Shown here in pieces: positions 13,370 through 26,500 of a stretch of 64,000 nucleotides of DNA. The position numbers were made by a program, and so were the translations under genes. The notes beneath the pieces are model-generated. The model saw nothing but the letters and a program-made list of their open reading frames with translations. It was not told where the DNA came from and did no database searches. Source of the stretch: Nipponacmea schrenckii (Eukaryota > Mollusca > Gastropoda > Lottiidae); contig JAUJPP010000003.1 of NCBI GenBank assembly GCA_030562195.1, forward strand, positions 16,399,398 through 16,463,397. Direction: 5' to 3'. Each line of letters starts with the position of its first letter. Positions within the stretch are counted from its first letter, which is position 1.

Positions 13370-14827
13370 ATCACAAAATTCAACATTCAGTAGATTTAAA
13401 AGAAATTTTTAGACGTTATTATATGTCACGTGACAGTCTCGCTGAACATAGTGACTGGTTAAAAATGACATTTTGAGATCTAAAGCAAGTGGTTCAAAAG
13501 TAATGGAGTTAATGTCATAGTTTGTTGTGAATAAATATGCATGCTCAACCAATCACCAGCTGATGTCTTGCTATATAGATCACACTGAGCATGCGGATCG
13601 ACACAACAGATTTGGCTGTTTCACCGAATCTTTGACTGGTTTATAAATGTATCGTTTTAAATTCTAAAAGTTTTACTGCTTGTTATTTTCACCACATACT
13701 TTACCCACTGCAGACTCACTATAATACCATGTTAACATGAAAATATTCTTTTTTACTTGAATTCAAGAGATATTTGAATAGTAAAGTGACACTATTTGCA
13801 AATGACCTCATCATTATGCCAATCAATCAAATTTCTAGTTCTTTTGAAAATAATATCGGTTTGAATGTGAATTCTATAAAAAAATATCTATGAAGCAAAC
13901 ATATTTATTGTTGACATACCAATGTTATTAAAGACATGTTTCAAATAATTATATCATTACTGTCAAAGTTTCATTTCCAATTAAAGTGCATCAACAAAAT
14001 GAAAATATCACAATATTGCGACCATGGCATTAAGTATCCCAAACTAATGTAGAAATCATTATATTTTTTACTCAATGCATCTTTTTTCTTTTGTGGAGGG
14101 GGGGGGGGGGTGAAAATATACAATCAGAGTACAATTACACATCATAAGAAATTGAATTGGAAAGGACTTTTGAAAGAGCCTATTCACACAGAGTTTTATG
14201 TACCATAATCCCAGTTTATTAGAATGGATAGTTCTACTCTTGTGTAAAGATTCAAACCTTTATCTTCAAAGCAGTCCTCAGGGGAATATGAAGGTCTAAC
14301 ATTAAATGGTTTGTTTGAGCCCACCTGCAATTTAAAGTACTGAATAATTAAGACATTCAGTTATTGTTATTTACAACCCATGAGAGACCCTAGTGATTGC
14401 AGTCCCATAGGGGAACTTTGTAAAATGATGCTTTGTTTCTTGTGGGAACTTCAAGCAGATTAAACAACCCAAAATAATGGCTTAAAACAAAGAGGTGATA
14501 AGTGTGTTTCACATTAAGTTTTTAACTTCACTCTAGAAAGTAATGGTTCTCATTGTTTGAGTTGAATAATGGTTCAACTGGTAAGATTACAATTAGCAAT
14601 CTTCATGCTGTGATAATAAGTTTATATCACCATCTACAAGTGACAATTCAGAATTAGACATTTGTGTGTTGCTTGATAAAAATGAATTCTTCCCTTCCTT
14701 TTTAAAAATAATTTTTGTTTTTTAATGCATTTGTCTGTCTCTGTGTGTAACTGTTTTTTATATTATACACAACAAGAGAATTTAAGAAAATACTCAAGAA
14801 GAGGAATATGTTAAATCAGTTATTTCA
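13370..14827. other. Non-coding DNA with a promoter-like block and a G-run
   Basis: The left end carries the promoter-like block described separately. A run of about 13 G lies at 14098-14111. No coding exon was recognised in the remainder. Confidence 0.5.
13425..13600 (+). promoter_or_regulatory. Candidate internal promoter: E-box, CCAAT and TATA motifs in order
   Basis: In order on the plus strand: the palindrome GTCACGTGAC at 13425-13434 (an E-box of the type bound by TFEB/MITF/USF factors), CCAAT at 13549-13553 (in ACCAATCA), and TATATAG at 13572-13578, followed by a GC-richer stretch through 13600. Spacing between CCAAT and TATA is about 20 bp. The first recognised RAB11FIP exon lies 4 kb downstream on the same strand, so this could serve a shorter transcript of that gene. 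This is inference from motifs alone. Confidence 0.35.
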
Positions 14828-15287
14828 TATGGACTCGGTCCGCCAATTCATTTGCCATCTGTTTCAATGTTAAATCACGAAATTCAACCTTCCATAACTT
14901 TTTCCAGAAATCTCGTTGAAAGCTTTCCTGTATGTCACATGAAAGCCTGGCTAATACTTGGTTTCTGTACAAAATTTCAATATAGGATGACCATGAAAAT
15001 TTTGAACTAAACAAAATGAAAGTAAACCACTACATTTTATCAACATCCGCTTGACTGTCACTGCACACAAAACCACTATTTTTAGAAATAACCTTCCGCC
15101 AATTAAATTTCTCATTATCTCAGAAATTCTGAAAGAAAATGCAATTTCAGACATCAAATTTCAAATCTAGACCAAAAATTAGTCAAAAATGGGCATGCAA
15201 AAACCCCCAAAGGAAGGGAGAAAGAGGATTTCTAAAAATAGAACATACAATCATTAGCATAAAATGTTTTACTGGTCCGAGTCCATA
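14828..15287. mobile_element. TA-flanked MITE (Tc1/mariner-type target site)
   Basis: The body is 14830-15285 (456 bp) with inverted ends TGGACTCGGTCC and, in reverse complement from the other side, TGGACTCGGACC: 11 of 12 positions match. Both ends are bordered by TA (14828-14829 and 15286-15287), the dinucleotide duplicated by Tc1/mariner transposases. Two overlapping minus-strand open frames (64 and 68 codons) lie inside but resemble no transposase I know, so this is best read as non-autonomous. The superfamily is inferred from the TA only. Confidence 0.7.
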
Positions 15288-17578
15288 TTGAAGACTAAAG
15301 GGAGACAACTCTTTGTTATGAAAATAAGCAGGGTTAAAAACAGTCATCTAAGAATGAAGCAATCAAGTTTTTTTAAATTGGTAATTGATTGAATAATTGA
15401 ATATTGGTGTCCTGTCACTGAACACGAGTGCACTAAGGCATTGAAAAGAGAAGTCTTAACTATTTAGTAAAGGTGTTAAACCACTAAGTGCTGGACATAT
15501 GTCATTGATTGACATACTCTTTTTCATTGTTATTTTAAAAGTAATTTATATCCTCTTGACAATTTAATTGGATAATAATATTAATCTATAACTATTGACA
15601 GATGATGCTAGAAGATGTGATACCTCTTAATAAAAATGTTTTTGAAATCACTTGTATTTCTCAAGAGAGCATGTATTGATATTTAGAAAATGTAAGCGTT
15701 GAAACTATGTGACATCAATTATTAGCTTTTCCCTTTCATTTTGAATTAGATTTCAAATAAATTAAGACATTTATTTAGTTCTTACAACCACATGTTTGAT
15801 CTATAAAAATTGTATATATTGTAATTGAAGTGGCCCTGTCTAAGATGTGGACCATTGTTTTATTGTTAATTATTTCTTACACCTGTCAGGTTGGTCCTCA
15901 TTAATTATGTTAAATTTGTATCTTTGATGTTACATTATAATTGATTGCCTGAGTAACAGTAAAAGATAATATGTAGTAGAACCAATGGAATTACAAACAA
16001 TCATTTATACTACATACCTCTCCCTTATAAACATTGTCAACAGATGTACTAGCCCTTTATGGGGATTTACATTATTCTTATTGCACTGATTTTTTGAAAT
16101 TTTTTAAGCAAAGTAGTTTTTCACATATTTTTGCTCTAAAATGTAACAAAAGCCTCAGAGAAATGCTTTTTGATAAAGTAACAGGTGTCTGTGACTCTTA
16201 ACACTAATTATTCAACAAAATCAAAATGGAGTCACACTTCTGTTTTGTATAGCAGCATAATCCTTCTCTTGTATCATTTTTAACTGTATCATATTCAACT
16301 GTAGGGTTTGAAATTTGTCCCATCAAAACTATAAGATAGGAAGTAGCCAGGTTGAAATATGTGAAGGTAAAATTTATAGTTGTGCTCACATATCATATCT
16401 CTTAGCCAACAAGAACCCAAATCTTGTTAAATTTGTATATGTTCACTTTAATATAACAGATTTATTCCAACTGCTGCCTTAATGCTCTTGTGTAAAATAT
16501 TTAAGATACAACAGGAGGACAAATACCATGTGATACGCTCCCCAAGTATACAATCAAAGGATTGTAACATTTTCTTGTACTTTTAAATTGTTTAAAGCAC
16601 TAGTTTTATAAGTGAATAAAAAGGGACCATGTTATTGTGTAGGATTTTGGTCAATTGTTGTTTCTTTTCAGTAATTTGGTGGCTTTAACCTCATTCTATA
16701 CTAGTCTGGAAAGGTGTCTGCTGATCTGTTCTCTTATTATTTACATGGTAATCTTAAACTAATATTGGTTATGGATATCTACATTTTGGAGTGATAGTTC
16801 CTATTCCAGTGTTAACAGGAGTTGTCTGTTTTCTTTTATCAGGCGATAGAAAGCGTTATTGACCTTTAAACTCTAATAATCCAATATCAATATTGTCTGG
16901 GCAAGTTATGGATTATAGCACCCTGATAATCTTAACCTTTAATCCAAAAGTATTGCCTCAAGCCTGAAAGTAAAATGCAACAAAAGGACATGTAGAAAAC
17001 TAAAATGAATTTATATTTGTACTAAGTGGTATCTAAATTTCTGAAAGAATGCTGTGTTTTGAGAAATCAGAATAGTTAATTTGTCAAGTTTCATATGTAT
17101 TATAGTAAACTGAATATCTACTTCAGAAAATAAATTATGAAATCAAAAATTTAGTGTAAAGAAAGGCTTGATCTGAAAATAATGAACAAGATAATTTACA
17201 CTACATTTTAAAAGTCAAACTGACGTTTTATCAAAGCAATACACCTACCAAAAATCCTGACAAATTTTGCCAAAGCTTGGAATTTTTCTCTTTAAAATAA
17301 AATTTACCATAATTATTAACTTATTTGTTATCATAAATTATTAGACATCAGCCTCTATGTAATTTGAACTTAATGTGCTGAAAACTTTTCAGAAAATTGT
17401 TTTAATTGAAACAATATTTATTTCCATAAATTTATACACAAGCACATATGCATATATGTTAGATTGCCTGATTCAGAAACAAGCAGAAACATGTCTTGAT
17501 TTTAATCGTTTAAAATATAAGTATTTCACATTATCAACTGAAAATAATTAAAATTTCATGCTATTTTTTATATTTCAG
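15288..17578. other. AT-rich non-coding DNA, probable intron
   Basis: No coding exon recognised. It ends in a normal polypyrimidine tract and acceptor (TATTTCAG) at the EF-hand exon. A motif GGGAGACAACTC at 15300-15311 is a variant of the GGGAGATAACTC word seen elsewhere in the window. Confidence 0.55.
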
Positions 17579-20500
17579 GCAGTAACTGGTATTATAAATT
17601 TTTTAGACCCTGATGCTAAAGGTGTGATAACATTTGATGATTTTTGTGAAGGTGTACAACAAATACAAGATTTACAAGCACAAGGTAGATAATATGTTTG
17701 GTTATAAAGGATTGTAAGAAAATATTCTTCTCTGTAGATAGAATCAAATAATTTAATTACATGTCTTTGGCTATATATAACAAAGCATATGAAATATATT
17801 CAACTGTATACTGCTCTGAAATACTCAGTGTTCCAGCAAAGTTTTTTTTCACATGAATTAAGAATAATATGATCTTGCTATTGTTAGATGAAATTAAAAC
17901 TAATAAAATTAATTTGTTTAATTCAAGCTTTACTCATTGTGCCTTTTGTTGAAAATTTTATTTCCCTTTTCAACCATTTGTAATAAAATTCTTCAAGATC
18001 AAAGACATGGTCATTAATAAAATTATTTAATTATAAGATAAGATATATCACAATTTTTTTAAATTTTGACCCTAAAGAGGTTAATCCTTTGATACAGACC
18101 AAATATAAGCTAGAGTAGTCTTTGTTGTAATTGTAATATAGTAACAGGTTGTAACCTGTAATCAAAAGATTAGAGCTAACATTTTGAGCTGTAATAACCA
18201 CTATCAACTTAAAACAATAGATCTCAAGCCTACAGTCTAGTACTTAGAGAAAAACTAACTCATGAATGGAAACTTGATTACAATTAACAACTTTGTGATT
18301 TTAACTTAAGTGTTCATTGGTCAGTTAGATCAGTGAGCAGTGTTTTCATTGGTTGATTAATCAAGTAGCAGTTGCCCCTTTATTTTGAGTCTATCAAGCA
18401 TGAGGCTGACACCTTTCTAGAAGTGTTCATTTATAAGGACCCAAAAATTTGGAATTGTATAGTCAATATTAATTCCTACCAATGTCAACATGTGTCGGTG
18501 TCCTTCTTGCCAAGTTGTTAGATTCTTCAGAAAAATTATGAGAATGTTTATTGCTTTTTTGAGGGATAACAAGAAAAATGAAAAGTTATCCAAACACAGT
18601 TTGTTTGAAGTTTTGCAAGGTACAGATAACATAGCTTCATCTCTTACATGAATCTTTTCGATCATGTGTGCAAATTTGCCTTTTTCATTCACAAAGAGAA
18701 GTGCTCTTGTAGATTTCATTTTGGAAATGATGCTACCATATATTGATTTGGGTAAACTAAGTATTAACAATTTGTGTATTTCAGTTCATACATCAATAAA
18801 TGGTAATTGTTCATTACGGAGAGGATGTAGTGAAGATACACTAGTACCAACAGATAACATCTCTCATATTTCACCAATATCACCTCATGTAAGTTAATAC
18901 TTTTATTTGACATCTTGTGTTTCTCTTAGATATATGTTTTGGGCTTGTAAAGTGATGGCAGTGCAATAATCTACAGCTACATGGAAATGCCTGTTTACTA
19001 AAAGGCATCAAACTATCTATATTCATTCAAAGTAGTTTTTGCAGCATAACGGAATGACAGATTTATAATGAGCCAACATTTATTTGATTTAGTCTTGTCT
19101 GATAAATTTGACATCATAAAAGATTTATAATTAAAAACTATCCTGTCTACATCTGTATCTACTATAAAATTTTGATTATATAATAGAACACATGACTGAA
19201 CATTCTGAAGCATGTATTCTTGACAACACCCTAAAGCCTCTGGTAGTGTGTAAAACATGATTAAACTAGAACAGTTGGTGGCACCGCAGGTATTCCAGAT
19301 TGTTTCCACCCTTATTATCCTAGTGATAATAATTAACAATACAATATCATGTACATTTTTATAATGACAGCCAATCTTAATATCCTGTCATCAGAAAAAA
19401 ACATCTTATTCTTTTTTTCTCTATCATTTCAACTTATTTTCTCCTTCAATACCTTCTTATAACTACCCACATTTCTTTGTTCTACTTTTCAACTAGGGCC
19501 TTGAATTGTGTTTTGCACAGAGAATCATTTCATTTTCAATCAATATGAAAATGCATGTTCAGTTTTAGTACCTAGATCAGGGGCGCGGGAAGAAATTTTT
19601 ATTTCAAAGTCAAAAAACTTTTATCATTTATATACTTTTATTTCAAAATTAATCGAATTACGGGAGATAACTCAAAAGAATTAAGACAACAATTATTATT
19701 TATTCAAATAATTTGATCGTGATAGAGAAACTTATATTCTTTGATTGTAAAAAAACCAAGGAAATTTACAAATATGGCCTTATGAGACAATTACATATTT
19801 AGGCTACCTGGTACATATAATTATTTTATTTCATTTTTTGGGGGGGCAAAAGATATTTTTGCCCCCCATCAAAAATTTTTGGGGGGGCATTTGCCCCCCC
19901 TGCCCCAGAGCCCCCCCCCCCCTGTTCCCGCGCCTATGACCTAGATAGGTTTCAATACAGTCAATACCATGAAATGATTTTTAAATATGAATCATATAGT
20001 AGACAGCTGTTGATAGGAATTTATATGTTATTGACTCATATTAATAAAATGGTCCAAAATGATTCTTTCTCATGCAGATGCACTGGTGTATCCATGAACA
20101 TCTACTATCAGACCACAATAGTAGTTGCAGAATTTTTAACAATTGAAATAATGACTCCAAAATATCACTGGATGATTTAGTATAAATCAGATAGATGAAA
20201 ATGTCGAAGTAAAAAAAAATACATGTGATTATACACAGGGGAAGATTCTGCTGTTGTTTGTTTCTACTGTTAAATCATACAATCTTCTGTGGACAGGTCA
20301 ATCTTATTTTGAATATTTTGTGAAAGCATTCTGAGCTAAACGGATTGTTGTTGGATAGATGGCATAAGTACATCAAATATGAAGATGTAAATATTATATT
20401 CCTCCAGTACTGGAGGCCCATGATAATATGATTAATTTGTAAATAACTATTATGAAGTTGTTATGAATTATGAAAAGAAGGGATCTGTTCTCTGATTTGA

Positions 20501-23500
20501 GAATCTTCTGGAGTGTAGTGTTAAAAATTTTACTTCATCTTCTGCTATTTTTACAGTTTCTTTTGGTAAGACTGTTTGCTTCTTAATTTGGTGTTTTTTC
20601 ATTCAAATTTCTTAAAATATCTTTCACAAGCATTATTCTTTCCTGCTTTATGTTTATTGGTTGTTTATTCGGAAGAATATCAGTCTGGAAGATTCCATTA
20701 CGTAATTAACAGGAATGCGGCTGACTATGGATTGTTGTTTAGCAACAATAAAACACATAAAATACAGATCAATACCAAAACTTCTCAATTGATTTCAACA
20801 CGGTTACAACATACCACCATTTTCTTTCCTGATCCTTCAATATTGTAAAATGTTATAATAATTTATTAAAAATATGGCCACCTTGTGTAACTGTGATGTA
20901 AGAAATGTAATCAATTTGACTAGGTAAACGTGGTGAACTTGCTTTATGTAAACATCCCACCAGGAAAACTAGTTTCGATCAATCATACCAGATGTGACTT
21001 GAATTAGTCATTTGTCGTTCATAATTATTTTATATCAGCCTGTGTCTAATAAAGGTGTATTACTTAACATACCAAATAATTTATTTTGTGAAGGCATTAT
21101 GAGATATTTACTAGACACTGAGGTAGGACAATTTTCTTAAATATCATTTGGTAATTGTAATTTATTCCAAAATACCTAAATTGATATTACTACATGTAAA
21201 CATTATCCTCAATAGTAGAGTAACGAGAGACAATGGCTTGAAATATTAGGTAATAAAGAGTTCAAATCTTAGTAAGAGTTCAGAAAGATAACATTTAAAT
21301 TTGAAGGCTTTTAACTTTATCTTGAATAGATAGCATTAAGTATTTAAATACTGTTAGACTGAAAATTATAATGAGTACTTGTTGCATATTGAATCAATTG
21401 AGTAACCAATACTGTGACATTGTTTAATAACTAAAGCAGCTCTTAATCTTTATAAAGTGCCAATTACAGAAATCAGGTTCCATGTTGTGATATGAAACAT
21501 CAAAAAAATAATGTTATGCTACTTGTGTTTTTGAAGTATCTATTTCCTATAAACTAACAAAACACTTCAAGTATTGGACATTGTTTTTTTATATTTGGTT
21601 GATTTGTTTTGTTGGTGGTAGCACATTCCAGAAGAATCAATAGATTTCATTAACACTCTCCAATTTGGTGAAACATTTCAGTGTTCTCTACCAGTCACGC
21701 TAGTTGACTATCTACTATTACATTAACAGTCTACCATACTTTACTACGTCATTAGTTACTAAGCTTTACCACCTTTCTAGTTTTGTCATTTGCCTTAAGG
21801 AGGTCGGTGTGAACTACTTGTGACCAGGAGTAGAGATCTTTCCCACATTAGGACTGTTTTTGTGAAGTTGTATTTGTTGATGTGGCCACACCTAGAAGTT
21901 AATGAAAATGGAAGGAAATGAAATGGTATTGATTTTATACTTATTTATCTAATCACTATAGAAACAACTCCTCGCTGGAATTTTACAAATATTTTTATTT
22001 GAGATTTTTCTTATTTGTTTTTCTCTATCGTCAATTTGATATGGTTTCAGTTTTAAAATGACTACAATATTCATCAATAACTTTAGAAAATAATATGAAG
22101 TCTAATAGTGTGTTTATATTGTTTAAGATAATTGTTCACATTGGAGTGGATGAGAGTCTTTTTTTATCAAAATGGAAAATTAATCCAAATAAAATGTGCA
22201 GGATTATCAAATGTCATGTATTTACATTCAGATTATTAACAGCTGTTCCGTACACAGCTTGACCATACCTCTGGACAAAGCTTGTGTTGATATTAGATTT
22301 TGTTGATCTATATCTGTGGAATGTGCAACTTAAACAAGGAGCTGTTTTCAGAATAAACATTTACCTCTGGACAACTGATATTGGTAAAACCATGCATAAT
22401 TTTTCTTGTTGTAATTAGTCGTCAGTTGTTAAGACTTGGAGAGTAAGGTCATTAATGATTCATGTAGAAAATTTGTTTAAAAATTAAATCATGAGACATT
22501 GATTACTAATAGCTACCAGCTGTGTTTCATGGTAAATTGTAGTGTCTAAACCTAAACTTAAGTTAGGTATTTGTATGAAGGTTTCATTTGTTTAGGATTT
22601 CCGTTATGTATACGCAGGTAAATATAACTCCTTGTACAGTCTACACCTTGACCTACTTTAAAACTTAAAATACCTGACTTGTGCACAACAACACTCAACA
22701 GACATTTATTTTAGTATGGTTACATTGTCTTGTGGATATTGACTTCACTCATGTGTGACAAAAACACCTTCTAGCTGTAAGCACAATGTGTTGAAAGTTT
22801 TATAGTAAATCTAAGATTTCTTGTTATAAAACAATTTATTGAAGGACAAATATATTATTATTCAGTAACCCCAGTATTCACATTTATCCAATCAAGAACA
22901 AGCTAATTCTTACTTGGATTCAGTTCACTAAATTTATAAAATAACTGTAGGCCAAACTATTAAGAGAAATTATAAGTGTCATGTTATATTGATGAATTAT
23001 TCAAACGATGTCACATCATCACTAAAATATGATAGATCAATATTATTTTATAACTGCAGGGCAATATAATATATAGGCAGTGACATTGTGATATCTGTAG
23101 TTATTACAAGAACTAATGGTTAATGTTAATTCACATAACTCTCATGGCACGATTAGTACTAATGAGTTAAATGGATTATTTTTGTGGCATAGATAATTCT
23201 TCTTTCTTAACATAATCTATCCAGGATTATCACATGAAAAGATTTTACTGAAGGAAATGTTGCATTTCAAAGCACTGGATGATTACTTAGTAAAATCTTC
23301 TCACAATATCATTAAAAGTTGAATCAATTAACAGATTAAATATAATAACAAGGTTCATTATAAAAACAATGTCTACTGGAGAATAAAAGACTACAGATTT
23401 TTGTGACAACTAGAGGTAATTAAGACAGAGTGTTAATTAAATAGGTCTGACCTGATTACTATAGCTTTATAATATGGGATTAAAGTTATATAACAGTAGG

Positions 23501-26500
23501 ATAAAGATAATACATGGGTATATTGACTGATCAGTTCACTGGGAAACTTCATATAAACAGCACATTCTAATCGAGTTGGGCAACTGTATTTTTGAAATGG
23601 ATGAAGATATTTTTGAAATGTATGTGGACGAAATGACAGATTATTTCATGGCAAAGGTAGTGCTTTGTCACATGTTGTAATTCAGTATTCAGTGGTAGTG
23701 ATTTTCTGTTTAGTTGATTGAGCTGTCAAAGGACAAGGTAGCTGTAGATTTTACTGTGAACCTTATAGTATTTGAACTATTTGTTATTTTCATTGCAGTC
23801 ATACAAACAAGATCATAGTAATTCTACATACGCTGAATATGATATCACAGATTTACCATTAAACAGCAGTGAATATACTAATGGTGACTACAGTATCAGC
23901 AAGGGACAACTATTTCCACCCACTTCCGAAGATGAAGCAGATAGTGCTTTAAGTTATAAATCTTCAGAATTAAATGAAAATAGGTAAGTTGAACAATTAT
24001 TATCCTTTTCTTTTACTGAAATATTTCTAATACAAAGAATTCCTCATCATTTTTACAAGAAAAACTTCATTTAATTTTTGTATTTTTTTATTTATAATCA
24101 TGTTACTTATGTTATTTTAGCCGTCATGAAATAACTGATGAAGAGAATTTTGAAGATTTTGGTGAAATAGAATCTGAGGCAGATGTATCTGATCAAGGTC
24201 ACCTGTAAGTATTTTAAGACATAACTAAAAAATGTAAAGCAGTTTCAGAATGCTTCAAAAAATTATGATCCATAGAGGAAATTTTGCTCAATTGCCTCTC
24301 TGTACAGAAAAAGGTTTTATTTGGATCATGATACAAGTTGTTATTGATTCTATTGATTTTCAGTACACCAGCAACTGCCCGTAAACACGTAAATCATCGT
24401 AAAGCAGATTTTCGTCAGCACAAGAGAACGTGGTAGTTAATATTATATTAGCATGTAAAATGTGTCTCCATATTTGTGGTTCTTAATAGTAGTGCTGTGC
24501 TTTCATTCTTAATAGATCTGTAGAGTGTAGTACCTTCTAAGACTGCTTATGTTTCAGCTTTGGTGCTTTTTCACATTTCGTTCACTGCAAGATAATTCTA
24601 ATTCACTTGCTTGCTTTGATTTGGGTTCAATAGTGTTACCTCAACATATTTTTGGATTTTTTCTTTTCCTTGGTGTTGTACCTTTGGTGAGAAACATTTC
24701 TTACTGCTACCCTCTTTCAATGTATTTCACTTAGCTATCCCAGAATTTCTATAATTTCCAAAGTAGCGGTGTATCTCAGTTTCTGTTGCTGGTGATATTT
24801 GTTCATTTCTTTTGGAATTGGCTACATTTTTAACTAATGAACTAGTATGAAATATTTAGTATAGAAACTAATTAATGTAGTACATGTAATCTTAGTAATG
24901 TAACTGTGGAGTCTAGTATATGTCTGTATATATAATTTATAATAATATATAAGTCAAAATCAATATAAATATCACATCATTAAGTCAACATAATTATTAT
25001 TTTCATTATTCTCCTAGCTTACCAAGGTGCCGATCTTTGGACATGTAAGCAAATTTTCAAAATTGGAATCTGGCTCTTTTTTGTTTTGGAAATGATTTTG
25101 GTGTCGGATAATTATTCATCAGTCTTTGCTTTCTAGTTACTTATGTATATTTTCTCTGCTTAACTTACAGCCCTAACAGGAGGCTTACAACTGCTGCTTA
25201 TGCCAGGTAAATATAGTTTACAAAATCATCAGCTTGCTATCCTTAACATATACTTATGGTTTTAAGAAGGGTGGATGCCTTTACTTGGCTGCAGACTTTA
25301 TATGGGAATAGATTTACCAATTTCCTCACAAAACAAGCATTTTACCTTTATTCTTTTTTAAAAAGTGTTTAATAGTTTACTTTGTTTTATTTCAGTCAAT
25401 TACAAAGAAGTGCTGTGGGATCCCCTAGTAGTACAAGAAGTAATAGTTTTGGGTCAGCAGATAAGGTCATCATTGAAAACATTGATGGCAACTTCCAGGA
25501 ACTTAATGAAAGGGTAAGATTGATTCACCTTTTGATCATGTATCTGGTCTTGTTTCTCATAAAACCATAAGAAAATGTAAATAAAATGTTCCACAATGAT
25601 TTGGTAATTTGATAGCCTTTATAGTATAAGGTGTTGTGTTGACATGTCATTTTTGAATGTGATCCATTAATTAATCATATTCCCTTCTATTATTCAGGTG
25701 AAGTTTATGGAAAGTGAGGTAACAAGGTTGAGAGATTGTCAAAATCAAGCAGACACAAAACATATCAGATTAAAAGATGAAAACACACTTCTTATCCAAA
25801 AGTAAGTAGAGGAATCTTTGTTCTGTTGAAGTATTGATCAAGAGATGTCAAGTTAATGTTGCCTTATCTTTAAAGATGATTAACGGTCAAATGAACAAAT
25901 TTCAATTGCTAGTGAGAATTAATAGAACCTTATTTTTTAATTATAGGGTCCACAGTTTAGAAGAACACATCAATGAAGTAGAAACAATGGCAGATCAAAG
26001 ATTAAAAGAAGAAAGATTAAAACATCAGGAATATATTGTAAGTTATTACTTTGATCTAAACCTTGAATTCTTGTGCCATGTTTTTGCAAGGTTGCACCCT
26101 CTGCAGAAGTTTGAAATTTGAATATGTGATACTAAATCAATTACCCTTTTAAACATGTAAGATTATTTCTTTTAGACGAAGCATGAACGAGAGAAAACAG
26201 CAGAAGATGATTTAATAACTCAAAAGTAAGTAGATACTAAATATTTCATGAATGATAATTTTACTGGTAATAACTGAAGTTGCCTTAGCAAGCATACTAT
26301 AATTTATTTACTTATTATTAAGTAATTGGTACATAAAGCATATTAACAAATAATTAATAATTTTACAGAATTAAAGAATATGATCAAATCAAAGAAGAAA
26401 TTCCTAAATTGAGGGCAGAACTTCAGAAGGTGAAAGAGGTCAGTTTAAATTTACAATAATTTGTAATTTTTTCTTAATTCGAGCATTAAATTGTTTTGCC

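Noticed and set aside
18664..18784. In-frame ATG upstream of the RAB11FIP exon at 18785
   Set aside because: The exon begins at a clear TTTCAG acceptor and needs one base from the previous exon; the upstream frame is just intron readable by chance.
20576..20848. 90-codon plus-strand open frame in a RAB11FIP intron
   Set aside because: No splice borders consistent with the gene, no domain, composition like the surrounding intron.
23772..23798. In-frame ATG before the exon at 23799
   Set aside because: It precedes a strong TTGCAG acceptor; the preceding codons are intron.
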